DNA of 64,000 nt from Geobacter sp. AOG2 (GCF_019972295.1 NZ_BLJA01000001.1:2422158-2486157), one strand, 5' to 3'; counted from the first letter of the stretch, positions 50,871-59,808 are shown. Numbers and translations: made by a program. The notes: generated from the letters alone by a model not told the origin.

Positions 50871-51773
50871 ATGGCCATTATCAACAACGCCAAACGTGAG
50901 ATCAACGCCAAAATCGTTTACTACGGATGCGAAGGGGTCGGCAAAGGCACCTCGTTGCGCTACCTGTACGAAAGGATCAAACCGTCACTACGTGGTGAAT
51001 TGAAAACACTGCAAGCCAGCGGCGGGTCGTTGCTCTTCTTTGATTTCTGCCCCTTCGAACAGCCGGTTTTCGGCGGCTACCGAATCCGTTTCCATATCTA
51101 TACCTTGCCGGGCAAAGTCACCAACCCCGCTGCCTGGAAAATGACCCTCAAGGGGGCTGACGGGGTGGTGTTGATGGCGGACGCCGCGGACACTTCCCCG
51201 GCGGGGCGGCAAGGCATGGAAAACCTGCGCGATTATCTGGCCTCGTACGGTATGAGCATCCACGATATGCCGGCGGTTCTTCAGATCAACAAGACAGACC
51301 GGGCCGGATCGATGGATATGGCGACGGCTGCAGCCAAACTGGAACTGGGACACCTCCCTGTCTGCCTGTCCACCGCCCTGAGCGGCGAAGGGGTGCTGGA
51401 GACGTTCTCGACCCTCTCCCGCCGGGTCATGGAAAGGATAGGCGCGGAAAGCAGTCTACAGACCGAGTCTGCCCCCCTCCCTCCCTCCTCCGTGTCCGCC
51501 CCGGAGGGCATGATGCCGCCTGCATCGTTCGACGCCGGCCCCGGAGAAAGGCTTGATCAAGACGTACCCGTTGCTGCCTCCGTTGAAGAGAATGGACCCG
51601 AAGGTCCGGAGCTGGGGACGGAAGACAAAGACGACCTGAAGGTAACACTGGCGGTGGAGGCGGTGACCCTGACGGACGGAAGTGTCCGGGTGCCTCTGAC
51701 AATCTCCCTGCACGGGCAGGCGCGACGATTTATGCTGAAAATCGCCCTGGAGCCCAATGCAGAGACACCGTGA
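50871..51773 (+). CDS. MglA-like small GTPase with altered nucleotide-binding residues
   Basis: The 300-aa protein has a Ras-like MglA domain in residues 1-195 and a disordered acidic tail. Family marks include LLFFDFCPFEQPVFGGYRIRF-like strands (compare DFLP in MglA), LKGADGVVLMADA and the base-specificity motif NKTD. The P-loop reads GCEGVGKGTSL, so the Ser/Thr after GK is Gly. The switch II motif reads LPGKV where MglA has PGQV, so the Gln position is Lys. It may bind nucleotide weakly or act as a scaffold. The C-terminal extension (about 100 aa) is unusual for MglA (about 195 aa). Confidence 0.82.
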   Translation: MAIINNAKREINAKIVYYGCEGVGKGTSLRYLYERIKPSLRGELKTLQASGGSLLFFDFCPFEQPVFGGYRIRFHIYTLPGKVTNPAAWKMTLKGADGVVLMADAADTSPAGRQGMENLRDYLASYGMSIHDMPAVLQINKTDRAGSMDMATAAAKLELGHLPVCLSTALSGEGVLETFSTLSRRVMERIGAESSLQTESAPLPPSSVSAPEGMMPPASFDAGPGERLDQDVPVAASVEENGPEGPELGTEDKDDLKVTLAVEAVTLTDGSVRVPLTISLHGQARRFMLKIALEPNAETP

Positions 51774-51875
51774 TATGGTGGCAGACTGGTACTGCATCTA
51801 CGAATTTTGACTCGGACGGTTGAATGGGAACCGGCGATAGGCCCCTTGGAATGTAACGGCATCGGGCAGAGAGCG

Positions 51876-52502
51876 TCAGGAGGACTCTGGGCGCTTGGCG
51901 CTGGCCCAAACCGCCCCCCAACGGGGGATGATGAAGGGGACGCTCTGGCAATATCGGCGATACTGGTCGCCAAACTCTTCTAAGAGTCGGCGTTCCTCGA
52001 TCAGACCGCCGATAACGAAATAGAGCGCAGAAAGAACGGTCAGAAGGAGCCACTGGGCGGTCATGACCGGGTTGAGCAGTAAGAAGACTATGGAGAAGAG
52101 GTACAACGGATGGCGCACCACGGCGTAATAGCCATCGGTGACCAAGTGGGGACGACTGACCGGGCCACGGTGAAGCTGCCTGATGCCCATAAAGTCCCCT
52201 GCCCCGGTCCGGCGCACGCAATCCACCAGGATTACCCCACAGACAAGTTGAGCCAGGTACATGACCAGGCTCCAAACGCCAGGGGCAAAATAGAGAACCG
52301 CTGATGAACCGAAGGCGGTCATGACCCAGACGAACAGCACCAGGGAGAGCAGGTTATAGGCAAGCCGGTAGCCGCGCGGTTCGCCGTGGCACAGCCTCCC
52401 AATGGCCTTCTTGACGCGGGTTGCGGCAAAAAGCGAATGGGCTAACGCAAAGAGCAGGAAACGCAGTATGAATACGCAATAGTCAGGCAGCGGAGCCTCC
52501 AA
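51876..52502 (-). CDS. Isoprenylcysteine carboxyl-methyltransferase/NnrU-like membrane protein
   Basis: The 208-aa protein has about five membrane helices. Its C-terminal motif TDGYYAVVRHPLYL followed by a GGLIEERRLLEEFGDQYRRYCQSV-type segment is typical of the ICMT/PEMT membrane methyltransferase fold (RHP and E-E residues contact S-adenosylmethionine). Substrate unknown. It is transcribed alone, convergent to the MglA-like gene and divergent from the kinase-like gene. Confidence 0.82.
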   Translation of the reverse strand: MEAPLPDYCVFILRFLLFALAHSLFAATRVKKAIGRLCHGEPRGYRLAYNLLSLVLFVWVMTAFGSSAVLYFAPGVWSLVMYLAQLVCGVILVDCVRRTGAGDFMGIRQLHRGPVSRPHLVTDGYYAVVRHPLYLFSIVFLLLNPVMTAQWLLLTVLSALYFVIGGLIEERRLLEEFGDQYRRYCQSVPFIIPRWGAVWASAKRPESS

Positions 52503-52600
52503 AAACGATTTTCAGGTTCAGGTTACCACTGCCCCCTTGTATACACAACCACAACGTGCTATATAGCGCTGGCAACGCTCATCCAGCTGGGAGGTAATTG

Positions 52601-53428
52601 ATGGCGGTCATCACATTTTCGCGGGAAATGGGTACGGGAGCTTATCACATTGCGGAAGAGGTAGCCAAACGACTCAAGTATACGTTTGTGGATGGAGCCA
52701 GGATCAGCGATATTGCCCCTAAATACGGCCTTTCGGCGGACCTGCTCCAGATGGTTGACGAAAAGCCTCCCTCCTACATCACCGCCGAAGACCGCAAACG
52801 CGCGGCGGCCCTTAATACGGTAGAACTCATTCTGCTGGATTTCGCCCGCAAGGGGAACGTGATCCTGTATGGTCGCGGCGGCCAGGACCTGCTGAAAGAG
52901 TGCCGCAACGTCTTACGGCTCCGCTTCATAGCTGATTTCGAGGAGCGTGTCGAACGCTTTGCCGAACGGGAGTGGATCGACCCTGACATGGCCAGGTCCA
53001 TGATCCGGCGCAGCGACCACCAGCGGGGCGGTTTCATCCATTTCTATTTCGACCGGGATTGGCATGATCCCCTGGGATACGATCTGGTGTTCAATACGTC
53101 GCGCATGTCTGAAGAGGCCATTGTGGAATGTATCGTGGCGGCGGCCCGGGATTCCCATCTCAAAGAGGCGGATAAGAGCGCCGTGGAACTGATCGACAAC
53201 ACCATGCTGATGAAGAAGATCGAGGCCGCCCTGTTGAACTCGAACGAACTCGACTATCGCCCCTTCAAGATCGACGTGGAAAAGGGCACAGTGCGTCTCA
53301 GCGGCTACCTGGCCTCGGACAAGGAAAAAAAGGAGGCCATCAGGATCGTGGAATCTGTCAAGGGGGTCAAATCGGTCCAGGAAGATATCCAGGTAGTCAA
53401 CTACAAGGCATATAAGGACCGGAGCTAA
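52601..53428 (+). CDS. Cytidylate-kinase-like protein fused to a BON domain
   Basis: From ATG 52601 (GGGAGGTAATTG upstream) the product is 275 aa. Residues 1-185 match the cytidylate-kinase-like family: ITFSREMGTGAYHIAEEVAKRL, GNVILYGRGGQDLL and NVLRLRFIADFEERVERF. Residues ~200-275 form a BON domain (IDVEKGTVRLSGYLASDKEKK, VKGVKSVQEDIQVV). BON domains normally bind membranes or ligands in periplasmic proteins; here no signal peptide exists, so both parts are cytoplasmic. The P-loop is degenerate (MGTGAYH). Substrate unknown. The gene ends one base before the convergent PHP gene. Confidence 0.85.
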   Translation: MAVITFSREMGTGAYHIAEEVAKRLKYTFVDGARISDIAPKYGLSADLLQMVDEKPPSYITAEDRKRAAALNTVELILLDFARKGNVILYGRGGQDLLKECRNVLRLRFIADFEERVERFAEREWIDPDMARSMIRRSDHQRGGFIHFYFDRDWHDPLGYDLVFNTSRMSEEAIVECIVAAARDSHLKEADKSAVELIDNTMLMKKIEAALLNSNELDYRPFKIDVEKGTVRLSGYLASDKEKKEAIRIVESVKGVKSVQEDIQVVNYKAYKDRS

Positions 53429-54319
53429 TCAAAGCTTACGCCGCTGTTCGATAAGTACCTTCAGGGGGACGAGGAGTGCACCGTCGAAACGGATGCCGCC
53501 GCGTCCCCTTCCCATTTCCTGCCCCTCTTCGATTCCGTGAAAATCCGAGCCGCCGGTAGCCACGAGCCCCAAATCTCCGGTGATCCGTTGCAGCGCCGCC
53601 ATCTCCTCCGGCTGGGCCATGTTGTTGAACACCTCAACCCCATCCAGTCCCAGGCCCACCAACTCCGTGATGATGCTGCGCAATTCCGAACGCAGGATGC
53701 TCACGCTGGTGGGATGGGCCAGTACCGCTGCCCCACCCAGCCGCCTGATGGTGGCCAGGGCATCGTCCATGGGCCAGTACCGCTTGGGAACATTGCAGGG
53801 GACTAGATACCGTCGGAAGGCCTCCTCCACCGAATCCACATAACCCCGTCCGATCATGGCCCGGGCGATATGCGGTCGGCCGATGGTCTCCTTGGCATGG
53901 GTGCTCACCTCTTCGAATCCTATAATCTCTCTCCCCTCACTTGCCAAGCGGTTATTCACCGCGGCGAGGATGTCCCGGCTGCGGCCCTCCCGCCGTTCGC
54001 GAAGATCGTTCAGGCGCTCCAGGAACCCCCGGTCGCTCCAATCCAGGCCGTATCCCAGCAAATGCACATCCTTGTAGGACTTGAACTGCACCGAAAGCTC
54101 GATTGCCGGGACCACCTCGACGCCCCGTTCCTTCCCCGCGGTAACCCCCGCAGCCACACCGGCGACCGAATCATGGTCGGCAATGGCAATGGCGCTCAAG
54201 CCCTCCGCCTGCGCCCGCTCGACCAACTCCTCCGGGGTAAGGACGCCGTCGGAAAAGCTGGAGTGGACGTGCAGGTCTATATAGTTTCCATTAGATGCCT
54301 GTTGTATCATAATTTCCAT
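53429..54319 (-). CDS. PHP-domain phosphoesterase (nucleoside bisphosphate phosphatase/RNase AM-like)
   Basis: The 296-aa protein from ATG 54319 contains the PHP motifs [12 protein letters not shown] (metal-binding HxH), [15 protein letters not shown] and the late HPTSVS and GSDFHG motifs. All metal ligands appear present. Family members act on 3',5'-nucleoside bisphosphates or trim RNA 5' ends. The open frame runs to 54409 but the extension has no ribosome-binding site. It is convergent with the kinase-like gene and divergent from nth. Confidence 0.88.
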   Translation of the reverse strand: MEIMIQQASNGNYIDLHVHSSFSDGVLTPEELVERAQAEGLSAIAIADHDSVAGVAAGVTAGKERGVEVVPAIELSVQFKSYKDVHLLGYGLDWSDRGFLERLNDLRERREGRSRDILAAVNNRLASEGREIIGFEEVSTHAKETIGRPHIARAMIGRGYVDSVEEAFRRYLVPCNVPKRYWPMDDALATIRRLGGAAVLAHPTSVSILRSELRSIITELVGLGLDGVEVFNNMAQPEEMAALQRITGDLGLVATGGSDFHGIEEGQEMGRGRGGIRFDGALLVPLKVLIEQRRKL

Positions 54320-54388
54320 ATTAGCCTTGTCCTGCTGAAAAGTAAAAGCGCTATTGCATGCCCTCCTCTGTTCGGGTACTATTTCGCC

Positions 54389-55045
54389 ATGAAACCCGCC
54401 GACATACACCGCGCCATGACCATCCTGCGCGAGGAGGCCCGCGCTTGGCGCACGCCCTCGGTCACCGTGGTTGCCGAAGCCAGCCGCAGTCCCTTCAAGG
54501 TACTGGTTTCCTGCATCATCTCCCTGCGCACCAAGGACGAGGTGACTACCCAGGCCTCCGGCCGACTCTTCGACCGTGCCCCTACCCCCGAGGCCATGGA
54601 AAAGCTGTCAGCCGAAGAAATCGCCGGACTCATCTACCCGGCCGGTTTCTACCGTAACAAAGCCGAGCAGATTCTTGAAATCTCCTGCCGTTTGGTGACG
54701 GAATATGGTGGCAGAGTGCCGGACAGCCTGGACGAACTGCTCGCCTTTCGGGGCGTGGGGCGCAAGACTGCCAATCTGGTGCTCACCTTGGGGTTCGGCA
54801 AGCCGGGCATTTGTGTCGACACCCATGTGCACCGCATTTGCAATCGATGGGGATATGTGACGACCCGGACCCCTGACGCCACCGAGATGGCGCTGCGAAT
54901 CCAATTACCAACCGAATATTGGATAGAAATCAATGACTTGCTTGTGGCCTTCGGACAGAACCTGTGTCTGCCCGTATCACCGCGCTGTTCCATCTGCCGC
55001 CTGTCGGAACTCTGTTCGCGCGTCGGTGTTACCAAGTCGCGTTGA
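54389..55045 (+). CDS. nth: Endonuclease III
   Basis: DNA glycosylase/AP lyase for oxidised pyrimidines. From ATG 54389 it is 218 aa; the open frame continues far upstream antisense to the PHP gene, which I ignore. The helix-hairpin-helix with catalytic Lys ([13 protein letters not shown]), the catalytic Asp (VDTHVHRI) and the C-terminal 4Fe-4S cluster (C-x6-C-x2-C-x5-C in [17 protein letters not shown]) are all present. The ribosome-binding site is weak. Confidence 0.95.
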   Translation: MKPADIHRAMTILREEARAWRTPSVTVVAEASRSPFKVLVSCIISLRTKDEVTTQASGRLFDRAPTPEAMEKLSAEEIAGLIYPAGFYRNKAEQILEISCRLVTEYGGRVPDSLDELLAFRGVGRKTANLVLTLGFGKPGICVDTHVHRICNRWGYVTTRTPDATEMALRIQLPTEYWIEINDLLVAFGQNLCLPVSPRCSICRLSELCSRVGVTKSR

Positions 55046-55179
55046 GACATACGCACTGTTGCCGTACCACATTGTTTTAAAATAGCGTTTGAAGAATGAT
55101 TTGTGGGTTGCCAGCGGTACGATTATTATGTAAAATCCAATATCGTTTATGTAATAACAATATTTTAGGAGGCGTAATA

Positions 55180-56043
55180 ATGTTGAGAAAAATCGGATTC
55201 ATCGGACTTGGCACCGTTGGCCGGCACATGGCCACCAACCTGACCAAGGGAAGTTATGAGCTGACGGTTTTCGATACGAACGCCGACGTCATGAGTGAGT
55301 TGGTCGGGCTTGGCGCCCTTGCCGCGGAATCCGCCGCAGAAGCCGCCAGAGACCGCGATCTGGTTATCGCCATTGTCCCGGAAGGAGAAGAACTGGGACA
55401 GATTTTCTTTGGAGACAACGGCATCCTTGCCGGTATTGGCGGCGGCACGATTCTGGCGGATATGGGCTCCCACTCCCTGGAAACCACCTTGAAGATGGCC
55501 GACGAGTGCGCCAGGAAGCGGGTCCTATATCTGGATGCACCGGTATGGGGCAGCAAGGAGCATGCGGCCAACGGCCTCCTGACTATCATAACCGGCGGCG
55601 ACCCGTCGCTGGTGGGGAGATGCCGCGAGCCCTTTTCCTGTTTCGGCCTCAACATCATCCACGTGGGACAGGTGGGCGATGCCACCAAGATGAAATTCAT
55701 CGTCAACATGGTACAGGCCGAGCTGGTGCAGGTCCTGGCGGAAGGCCTGGTATTTGGCGACAAGATGGGCTTCACCGCCGACAAAATCCTGGAGGTGCTC
55801 GACACCCGCGGCGTGGCCTCCCCACTTTTCCACCTCAAGGGCCGCGCCATGGCCCGGGGAGATTTCACGCGCAGCCTGGCACTCAAATATGTCCACGAGC
55901 AACTCCACGTGGTCCTCAATGCGGCCCGCCTGTTGGGTCTCAACCTGCCGGGTGCCGAATCGGCCAGCAAGGTCTACGAAAAGGCAGTCGAGGGGGGTTG
56001 GGGCGAGGAAGACTTCTCGGCGGTCATCAAAGCGTTGCGTTAG
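55180..56043 (+). CDS. NAD(P)-dependent beta-hydroxyacid dehydrogenase family protein
   Basis: From ATG 55180 (TTAGGAGGCGTAATA) the product is 287 aa. The N-terminal Rossmann loop GFIGLGTVGRHMATNL, substrate motif DAPVWGSKEHA and catalytic Lys in GDATKMKFIVNM mark the 3-hydroxyisobutyrate/succinic semialdehyde reductase family. Geobacter homologues have been described as succinic-semialdehyde reductases; the substrate here is not settled by sequence. It is followed by a terminator hairpin, so it is monocistronic. Confidence 0.88.
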   Translation: MLRKIGFIGLGTVGRHMATNLTKGSYELTVFDTNADVMSELVGLGALAAESAAEAARDRDLVIAIVPEGEELGQIFFGDNGILAGIGGGTILADMGSHSLETTLKMADECARKRVLYLDAPVWGSKEHAANGLLTIITGGDPSLVGRCREPFSCFGLNIIHVGQVGDATKMKFIVNMVQAELVQVLAEGLVFGDKMGFTADKILEVLDTRGVASPLFHLKGRAMARGDFTRSLALKYVHEQLHVVLNAARLLGLNLPGAESASKVYEKAVEGGWGEEDFSAVIKALR

Positions 56044-56090
56044 CATCCCCTGTCCCCACGTTACGTATGCTACCGATTTAAAACTGGTAC

Positions 56091-56122
56091 GAGGCGTCCG
56101 GCTTGCTGGACGCCTCTTCGTT
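56091..56122 (+). terminator. Terminator after the dehydrogenase gene
   Basis: Hairpin GAGGCGTCC / GGACGCCTC with an 8-base loop, then TTCGTTT, between the dehydrogenase stop and the thiolase start. Confidence 0.7.
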
Positions 56123-56142
56123 TATCGACAAGGAGTACAACC

Positions 56143-57747
56143 ATGAGCACCCAATTCCGTCCCCGCCCGGTTTATGTCGCCGCTTCCTGGATGGCCCCGG
56201 TGGGGCGCTACAACGGCAAGGACAAAGAGAATCTCTCCTTTTTGGAAATGGCCGAACGCTGCGAGGCGGTGTTCGGCGGCAGCCCGGTGCGGCGTCGCGA
56301 CATCGAGGCGGTGGTGGTCGGGAGCCAGAACCCCTCAGCTTTTTCCGGGGTGGACAACACTGCGGCAAAAATCGCCGGGATACTCGGCATCTCCGGTGCC
56401 AGGTCCGTGCTGGTCGACACGGCCTCGTCCTCCGGCGCCTCTGCCTTTGAGAGCGCCTACCTGGAAGTAGCGTCGGGACGCTTCGACCATGTACTGGCCA
56501 TCGGTATCCAGAAGATGAGCGACGCCTCCACCACAGAGTCGACCCGGATCATCGCCGGAGTAATCGACCGTGAAGAATCGGAATTTGGCCTGACCATGCC
56601 CGCCTGCGGAGCCTTGGTGGCCCGGGCGCTCAAGGAACGGCTCGGGCTGTCCGACGAGGAGTGGACCGCCTACTCGGCCCTCTTGACCCAGCGGAGCCAG
56701 CGCTTTGCCGCTCAAAACCCGGATGCCCATCTGAGGGTCACCATTGAGGTGGAGGACTACTACCGCCAGATCACCAGCAACAAAAATTACCTCTACTGGT
56801 ATCCTCTGCGTTACCATGACTACTGTCCCATGTCCGATGGCATGGCGGCGGTCATCCTCTCCGCCAAACCCCAGGAGGTGCAGGTAAGCGGCGTGGGGAG
56901 CGCCACCGACATCCCGACCATCGCCGACCGCAACTACTTCCACTCCTTCCCGGCCACAGTCATTGCCGCCGGGTACGCCTACGGCATGGCCGGGATCAAG
57001 GACATCCGCGCTCTTGAGGGAAAGCTGCATGTAAACATGCACGACCCCTTCAACGGCTTTGGCCCCATCAACCTGGTGGACCTGGGTATCGTCAGCCGCA
57101 ATCGTCTCATGGACGCCCTGCTGGACGACAACCTGACCGGTCCGGCCGGGGCCTTCCCCACCAACCTGACCGGAGGCCTGAAGGGACGCGGCCACCCCCT
57201 AGGGGCCACCGGCATGATCCAGATCGTTGAGAATCACCGCCTGATCCAAGAGCAGGGGTTCAGCGCCGGGTTGTCACATTCCATCGGCGGTCCTATCAAC
57301 AATAACGTGGTGACCCTGCTGGAGCGGAGCGACCAGTACCATGCCCGCCGCCATGAGCCGTACAAACCGTGGGGTCTTCCCTCCTTGGGGAAATTGAAGC
57401 CCAAGAATGTGACCCTGGATACCCTTCTGACGGCAACGCCGCTGGTGGAAGGATCTTTCGTCACCTCCACCGCCCGTTTTGACTACAAGACCGGCAAGCC
57501 GGAGGTGGTCATCCTGATCGTTGCTTGCCGTTTCGAGGGGTCAAAGTACCGCTTCCTGTTCGGCATCGATGGGGAGCATTACGACCAGGTGGCGAGCATC
57601 GAGCATGGCGCCCCTGTTTCCGTTGAACGGCAGGACGACAGAGTCCTGGTGAACCGCATGCCGGTGCGCAAATTCTATACCCGTACCATCAACGGGCTGG
57701 TGGAGTTGGCCGGGAGTGGATGGAAAAAGCTGACCGGGCGGGGGTGA
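56143..57747 (+). CDS. Thiolase-fold protein fused to an OB-fold (DUF35-like) domain, catalytic Cys absent
   Basis: The 534-aa protein has a thiolase domain in residues ~1-400 and a beta-rich C-terminal domain (about 410-530) resembling the DUF35/OB-fold partner of SCP2-type thiolases, here fused. The active-site loop reads VDTASSSGASAFESAY where thiolases have a Cys (CASG), so the nucleophile is Ser95. The second Cys (CxGG loop) is also absent (GLSHSIGGPINNN). The GHPLGATG His motif remains. It may be a non-classical or non-catalytic member, or use Ser. ATG follows AAGGAGTACAACC. The substrate is unknown. Confidence 0.85.
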   Translation: MSTQFRPRPVYVAASWMAPVGRYNGKDKENLSFLEMAERCEAVFGGSPVRRRDIEAVVVGSQNPSAFSGVDNTAAKIAGILGISGARSVLVDTASSSGASAFESAYLEVASGRFDHVLAIGIQKMSDASTTESTRIIAGVIDREESEFGLTMPACGALVARALKERLGLSDEEWTAYSALLTQRSQRFAAQNPDAHLRVTIEVEDYYRQITSNKNYLYWYPLRYHDYCPMSDGMAAVILSAKPQEVQVSGVGSATDIPTIADRNYFHSFPATVIAAGYAYGMAGIKDIRALEGKLHVNMHDPFNGFGPINLVDLGIVSRNRLMDALLDDNLTGPAGAFPTNLTGGLKGRGHPLGATGMIQIVENHRLIQEQGFSAGLSHSIGGPINNNVVTLLERSDQYHARRHEPYKPWGLPSLGKLKPKNVTLDTLLTATPLVEGSFVTSTARFDYKTGKPEVVILIVACRFEGSKYRFLFGIDGEHYDQVASIEHGAPVSVERQDDRVLVNRMPVRKFYTRTINGLVELAGSGWKKLTGRG

Positions 57748-58117
57748 TTGCCATCACCCGAATCCCAAGGACACGAAGATGTCGGGGCGGCCAGTTAAAA
57801 CCGATCGTCTCGAAATGCGAAACCCCTCCTGTACCAGCGAGGGGTTTCCTGTTTCATGGCAGTAAAACAGTGCCGTTAGGCCGTATCGTATGCCGCCTTG
57901 CTGCTTTTTTACCTGTCGGGCGTCGGCGGCAGCACCTACCCAGTTTCAAACCCCTAATAGTTCACGCAAAACCTGGGTCTGTTCATACCCCGCAAACACC
58001 TTGGTCCCCAGCATGAATTCCTACCAGAATTCCTTCCACTGGGAGGGTTGCGGCCTTCACTTCAGTTCGGCTGGGAAGAGGGTCGTGGCCGCGCCAGCAA
58101 CGCACAGTCCCGGGCAC
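57748..58117. other. Intergenic region between convergent genes
   Basis: About 370 bases between the thiolase gene (+) and the eight-helix membrane protein gene (-). Apart from a terminator hairpin at 57819-57848 and a short direct repeat (GAATTCCTACCAGAATTCC near 58014-58032), I see no gene, RNA or regulatory site. Confidence 0.6.
57819..57852 (+). terminator. Terminator after the thiolase-fold gene
   Basis: Perfect 10-bp stem GAAACCCCTC / GAGGGGTTTC with a 10-base loop, about 70 bases after the gene's stop, followed by a weakly T-rich stretch. Confidence 0.65.
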
Positions 58118-59167
58118 TTAGGCTTTTTGGGCAACGGCCTTCTTGGTCGGACCATTCCTGCGGATTGCGGTCGCAAACTCCATCCAGAACACCAGGTAGA
58201 TGGACACCATCAGAGAGAGACCGATATTCTGGTTCTCCGCTCCGAGAGCCTTGGCCAGGATAGGCGACGCAAAACCGGCTCCCAGGTTTCCGGTGGCCCG
58301 TTCCAGCAAATAGAAGACCGGCAGCGTCAGCATGGTGCCGACCACCATGATGGCGATACCGGTGGGGCGCTTGACCCAGTATTTGGGGGAGAATCCGTAC
58401 ATGCGCATGAAGATGACCACCCAGATAATCCAGACCGAGTAATCCACAGCTGCGTCGGGCAGGGCCAGCTTGTTCTTCACCAAGGCGATCTCCAGGACCG
58501 TCACAATCCCCAGCATGGTGAACATCCAGTTGAACTTCTCGTTGGCTTGAGTCTGCCAGTTGCGACTATCCGGGGCCTGCACCTCGTTGGACGAGTGACC
58601 GTGGGTGCCTAGGGCCGAAAAGAGGATAGCGAACCATATGCCTGCATTGTGGAACAAGAGCGAAGCATGGTTGCCGGCCACATTGGCGATGCGGGACATG
58701 GGGTCGCGGGCAAAATCCGCAGCGATGCGCATCAGGAACAGGTTGGCAACCACGGAGCAGCCGATGATGACCGCTATGGTAAAGATTCTGCGGGGTAAAA
58801 GATAGGGATCAACCCGGTCAGGAAAACCTATGATGAAGGCGAACCAGATCAGGTACATAATCAACGGTATGCCGAAACATATGCCGTACACCGACTTGCC
58901 GGCAAAGTCGCCGCTCTGGGCGTAGATGATGTACTTTTCCTTCGTGTTGGGATCGGTGTTGGCCGCCTTGACCACATCCTTAGGCACTTTCTTGACATGG
59001 GGCAGAAGTCCCATGGCATACCAGCCATGATCGCCCTGAGTCGTATCGACGACCCAGTACTGGTCGCCCATCATATCGTCCAAGCCCGAGAATATCTGCA
59101 TATTGAAGGCGGCGCACACAACGCAGACCACCAGCAGCAGAATAGCGTGAGAGATTTTCATCGGCAT
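58118..59167 (-). CDS. Uncharacterised polytopic membrane protein
   Basis: I do not recognise this 349-aa protein. It has about eight membrane helices (roughly residues 7-25, 95-115, 127-147, 168-188, 215-235, 245-262, 272-295, 318-338) and a soluble loop at 26-90. Conserved-looking His and charged residues lie near FPDRVDPYLLPRR, GNHASLLFHNAG and GTHGHSSNEVQAPD. ATG 59167 follows GGAGGAATAGAGTC. It is the last gene of a four-gene unit with two very small membrane proteins and a Cys-rich protein. The His pairs in helices could bind heme or metal, but no known cytochrome b pattern is clear. Confidence 0.85.
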   Translation of the reverse strand: MPMKISHAILLLVVCVVCAAFNMQIFSGLDDMMGDQYWVVDTTQGDHGWYAMGLLPHVKKVPKDVVKAANTDPNTKEKYIIYAQSGDFAGKSVYGICFGIPLIMYLIWFAFIIGFPDRVDPYLLPRRIFTIAVIIGCSVVANLFLMRIAADFARDPMSRIANVAGNHASLLFHNAGIWFAILFSALGTHGHSSNEVQAPDSRNWQTQANEKFNWMFTMLGIVTVLEIALVKNKLALPDAAVDYSVWIIWVVIFMRMYGFSPKYWVKRPTGIAIMVVGTMLTLPVFYLLERATGNLGAGFASPILAKALGAENQNIGLSLMVSIYLVFWMEFATAIRRNGPTKKAVAQKA

Positions 59168-59188
59168 GACTCTATTCCTCCGTAGGTA

Positions 59189-59440
59189 TTATTCTTTATG
59201 GGTTGTCCAGAACATCGACACGGCATTGGCCGCAAACAGGCCGTAGAGCCACATGGTGTTCCAGGCCGGACCGGACCAGTGGCTACCATGCCCACCACCC
59301 ACAACCCCGGAGGCAATCACGAATCCGATCATGGTCGTAAAGGACACCATGGCGACCGCTCTCAAGATGGCACTGTTACGCCAAGTGTGACGTTCCAGCT
59401 CCTCGATCCGCGACAATAACTCAAGCTCTCTTTCGCTCAT
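59189..59440 (-). CDS. Small two-helix membrane protein
   Basis: From ATG 59440 (AGGAG seven bases upstream) the product is 83 aa, MSERELELLSRIEELERH at its start: a short coiled coil, then two membrane helices (about residues 24-46 and 58-77) separated by a Gly/His loop (GGGHGSHWSG). No family recognised. It overlaps the upstream 40-aa gene by 20 bases and ends 21 bases before the eight-helix protein, so it is likely a small subunit of the same complex. Confidence 0.8.
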   Translation of the reverse strand: MSERELELLSRIEELERHTWRNSAILRAVAMVSFTTMIGFVIASGVVGGGHGSHWSGPAWNTMWLYGLFAANAVSMFWTTHKE

Positions 59441-59543
59441 CTCTTTTCTCCTTTGCAATTGTTATGAATATAAACAATATGGCAACCGTCAGGGACAGGG
59501 CGATATGAAACCCGTTCAGATTGAGCGTAAGATGGTACAACAT
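59421..59543 (-). CDS. Small one-helix membrane protein (40 aa)
   Basis: Short gene from ATG 59543, with AAGGAGAACGGTC directly upstream, to TGA 59421. The product has a single helix (LNGFHIALSLTVAILFIFIT) followed by a charged tail (KEKRDERKRA). It overlaps the next gene by 20 bases, and the next gene's ribosome-binding site lies inside it. The good Shine-Dalgarno sequence, hydrophobic core and tight packing support it as real. Function unknown; tiny helices of this kind often stabilise larger membrane complexes. Confidence 0.65.
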   Translation of the reverse strand: MLYHLTLNLNGFHIALSLTVAILFIFITIAKEKRDERKRA

Positions 59544-59582
59544 GACCGTTCTCCTTTTTTTCGGATGTTTATATATTGTAAC

Positions 59583-59774
59583 TCAGCACTTGATCAGGTG
59601 AACCTGTTCGTCGGGAAAACGGTCGGCCAGTTCCAGGTACTTCATGCAGTCGGCATACCGGCCGCTACAGTAACGGATGATCATGTTCACGTCATGGGGC
59701 GAGATATAACCGCACCCCACGTCGCAGTAATCATCGTTTTTTCCGTAGAATGGACAGACTGTTGTTTTTCTCAT
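59583..59774 (-). CDS. Small Cys-rich protein
   Basis: From ATG 59774 (GAGGAAATTA upstream) the 63-aa soluble protein is MRKTTVCPFYGKNDDYCDV at its start and has six Cys (7, 17, 21, 36, 43, 63). The spacing C-x9-C-x3-C ... C-x6-C suggests a zinc or iron-sulfur site. An in-frame ATG at 59786 has no ribosome-binding site. No signal peptide. It is the first gene of the four-gene unit and could be a metal or redox sensor for it (inference). Confidence 0.75.
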   Translation of the reverse strand: MRKTTVCPFYGKNDDYCDVGCGYISPHDVNMIIRYCSGRYADCMKYLELADRFPDEQVHLIKC

Positions 59775-59808
59775 TAATTTCCTCATTTATCGCATTCGAT
59801 TATCTATA

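Noticed and set aside
53870-54388. Extension of the endonuclease III frame upstream
   Set aside because: Runs antisense to the PHP gene; the conserved protein starts at 54389.
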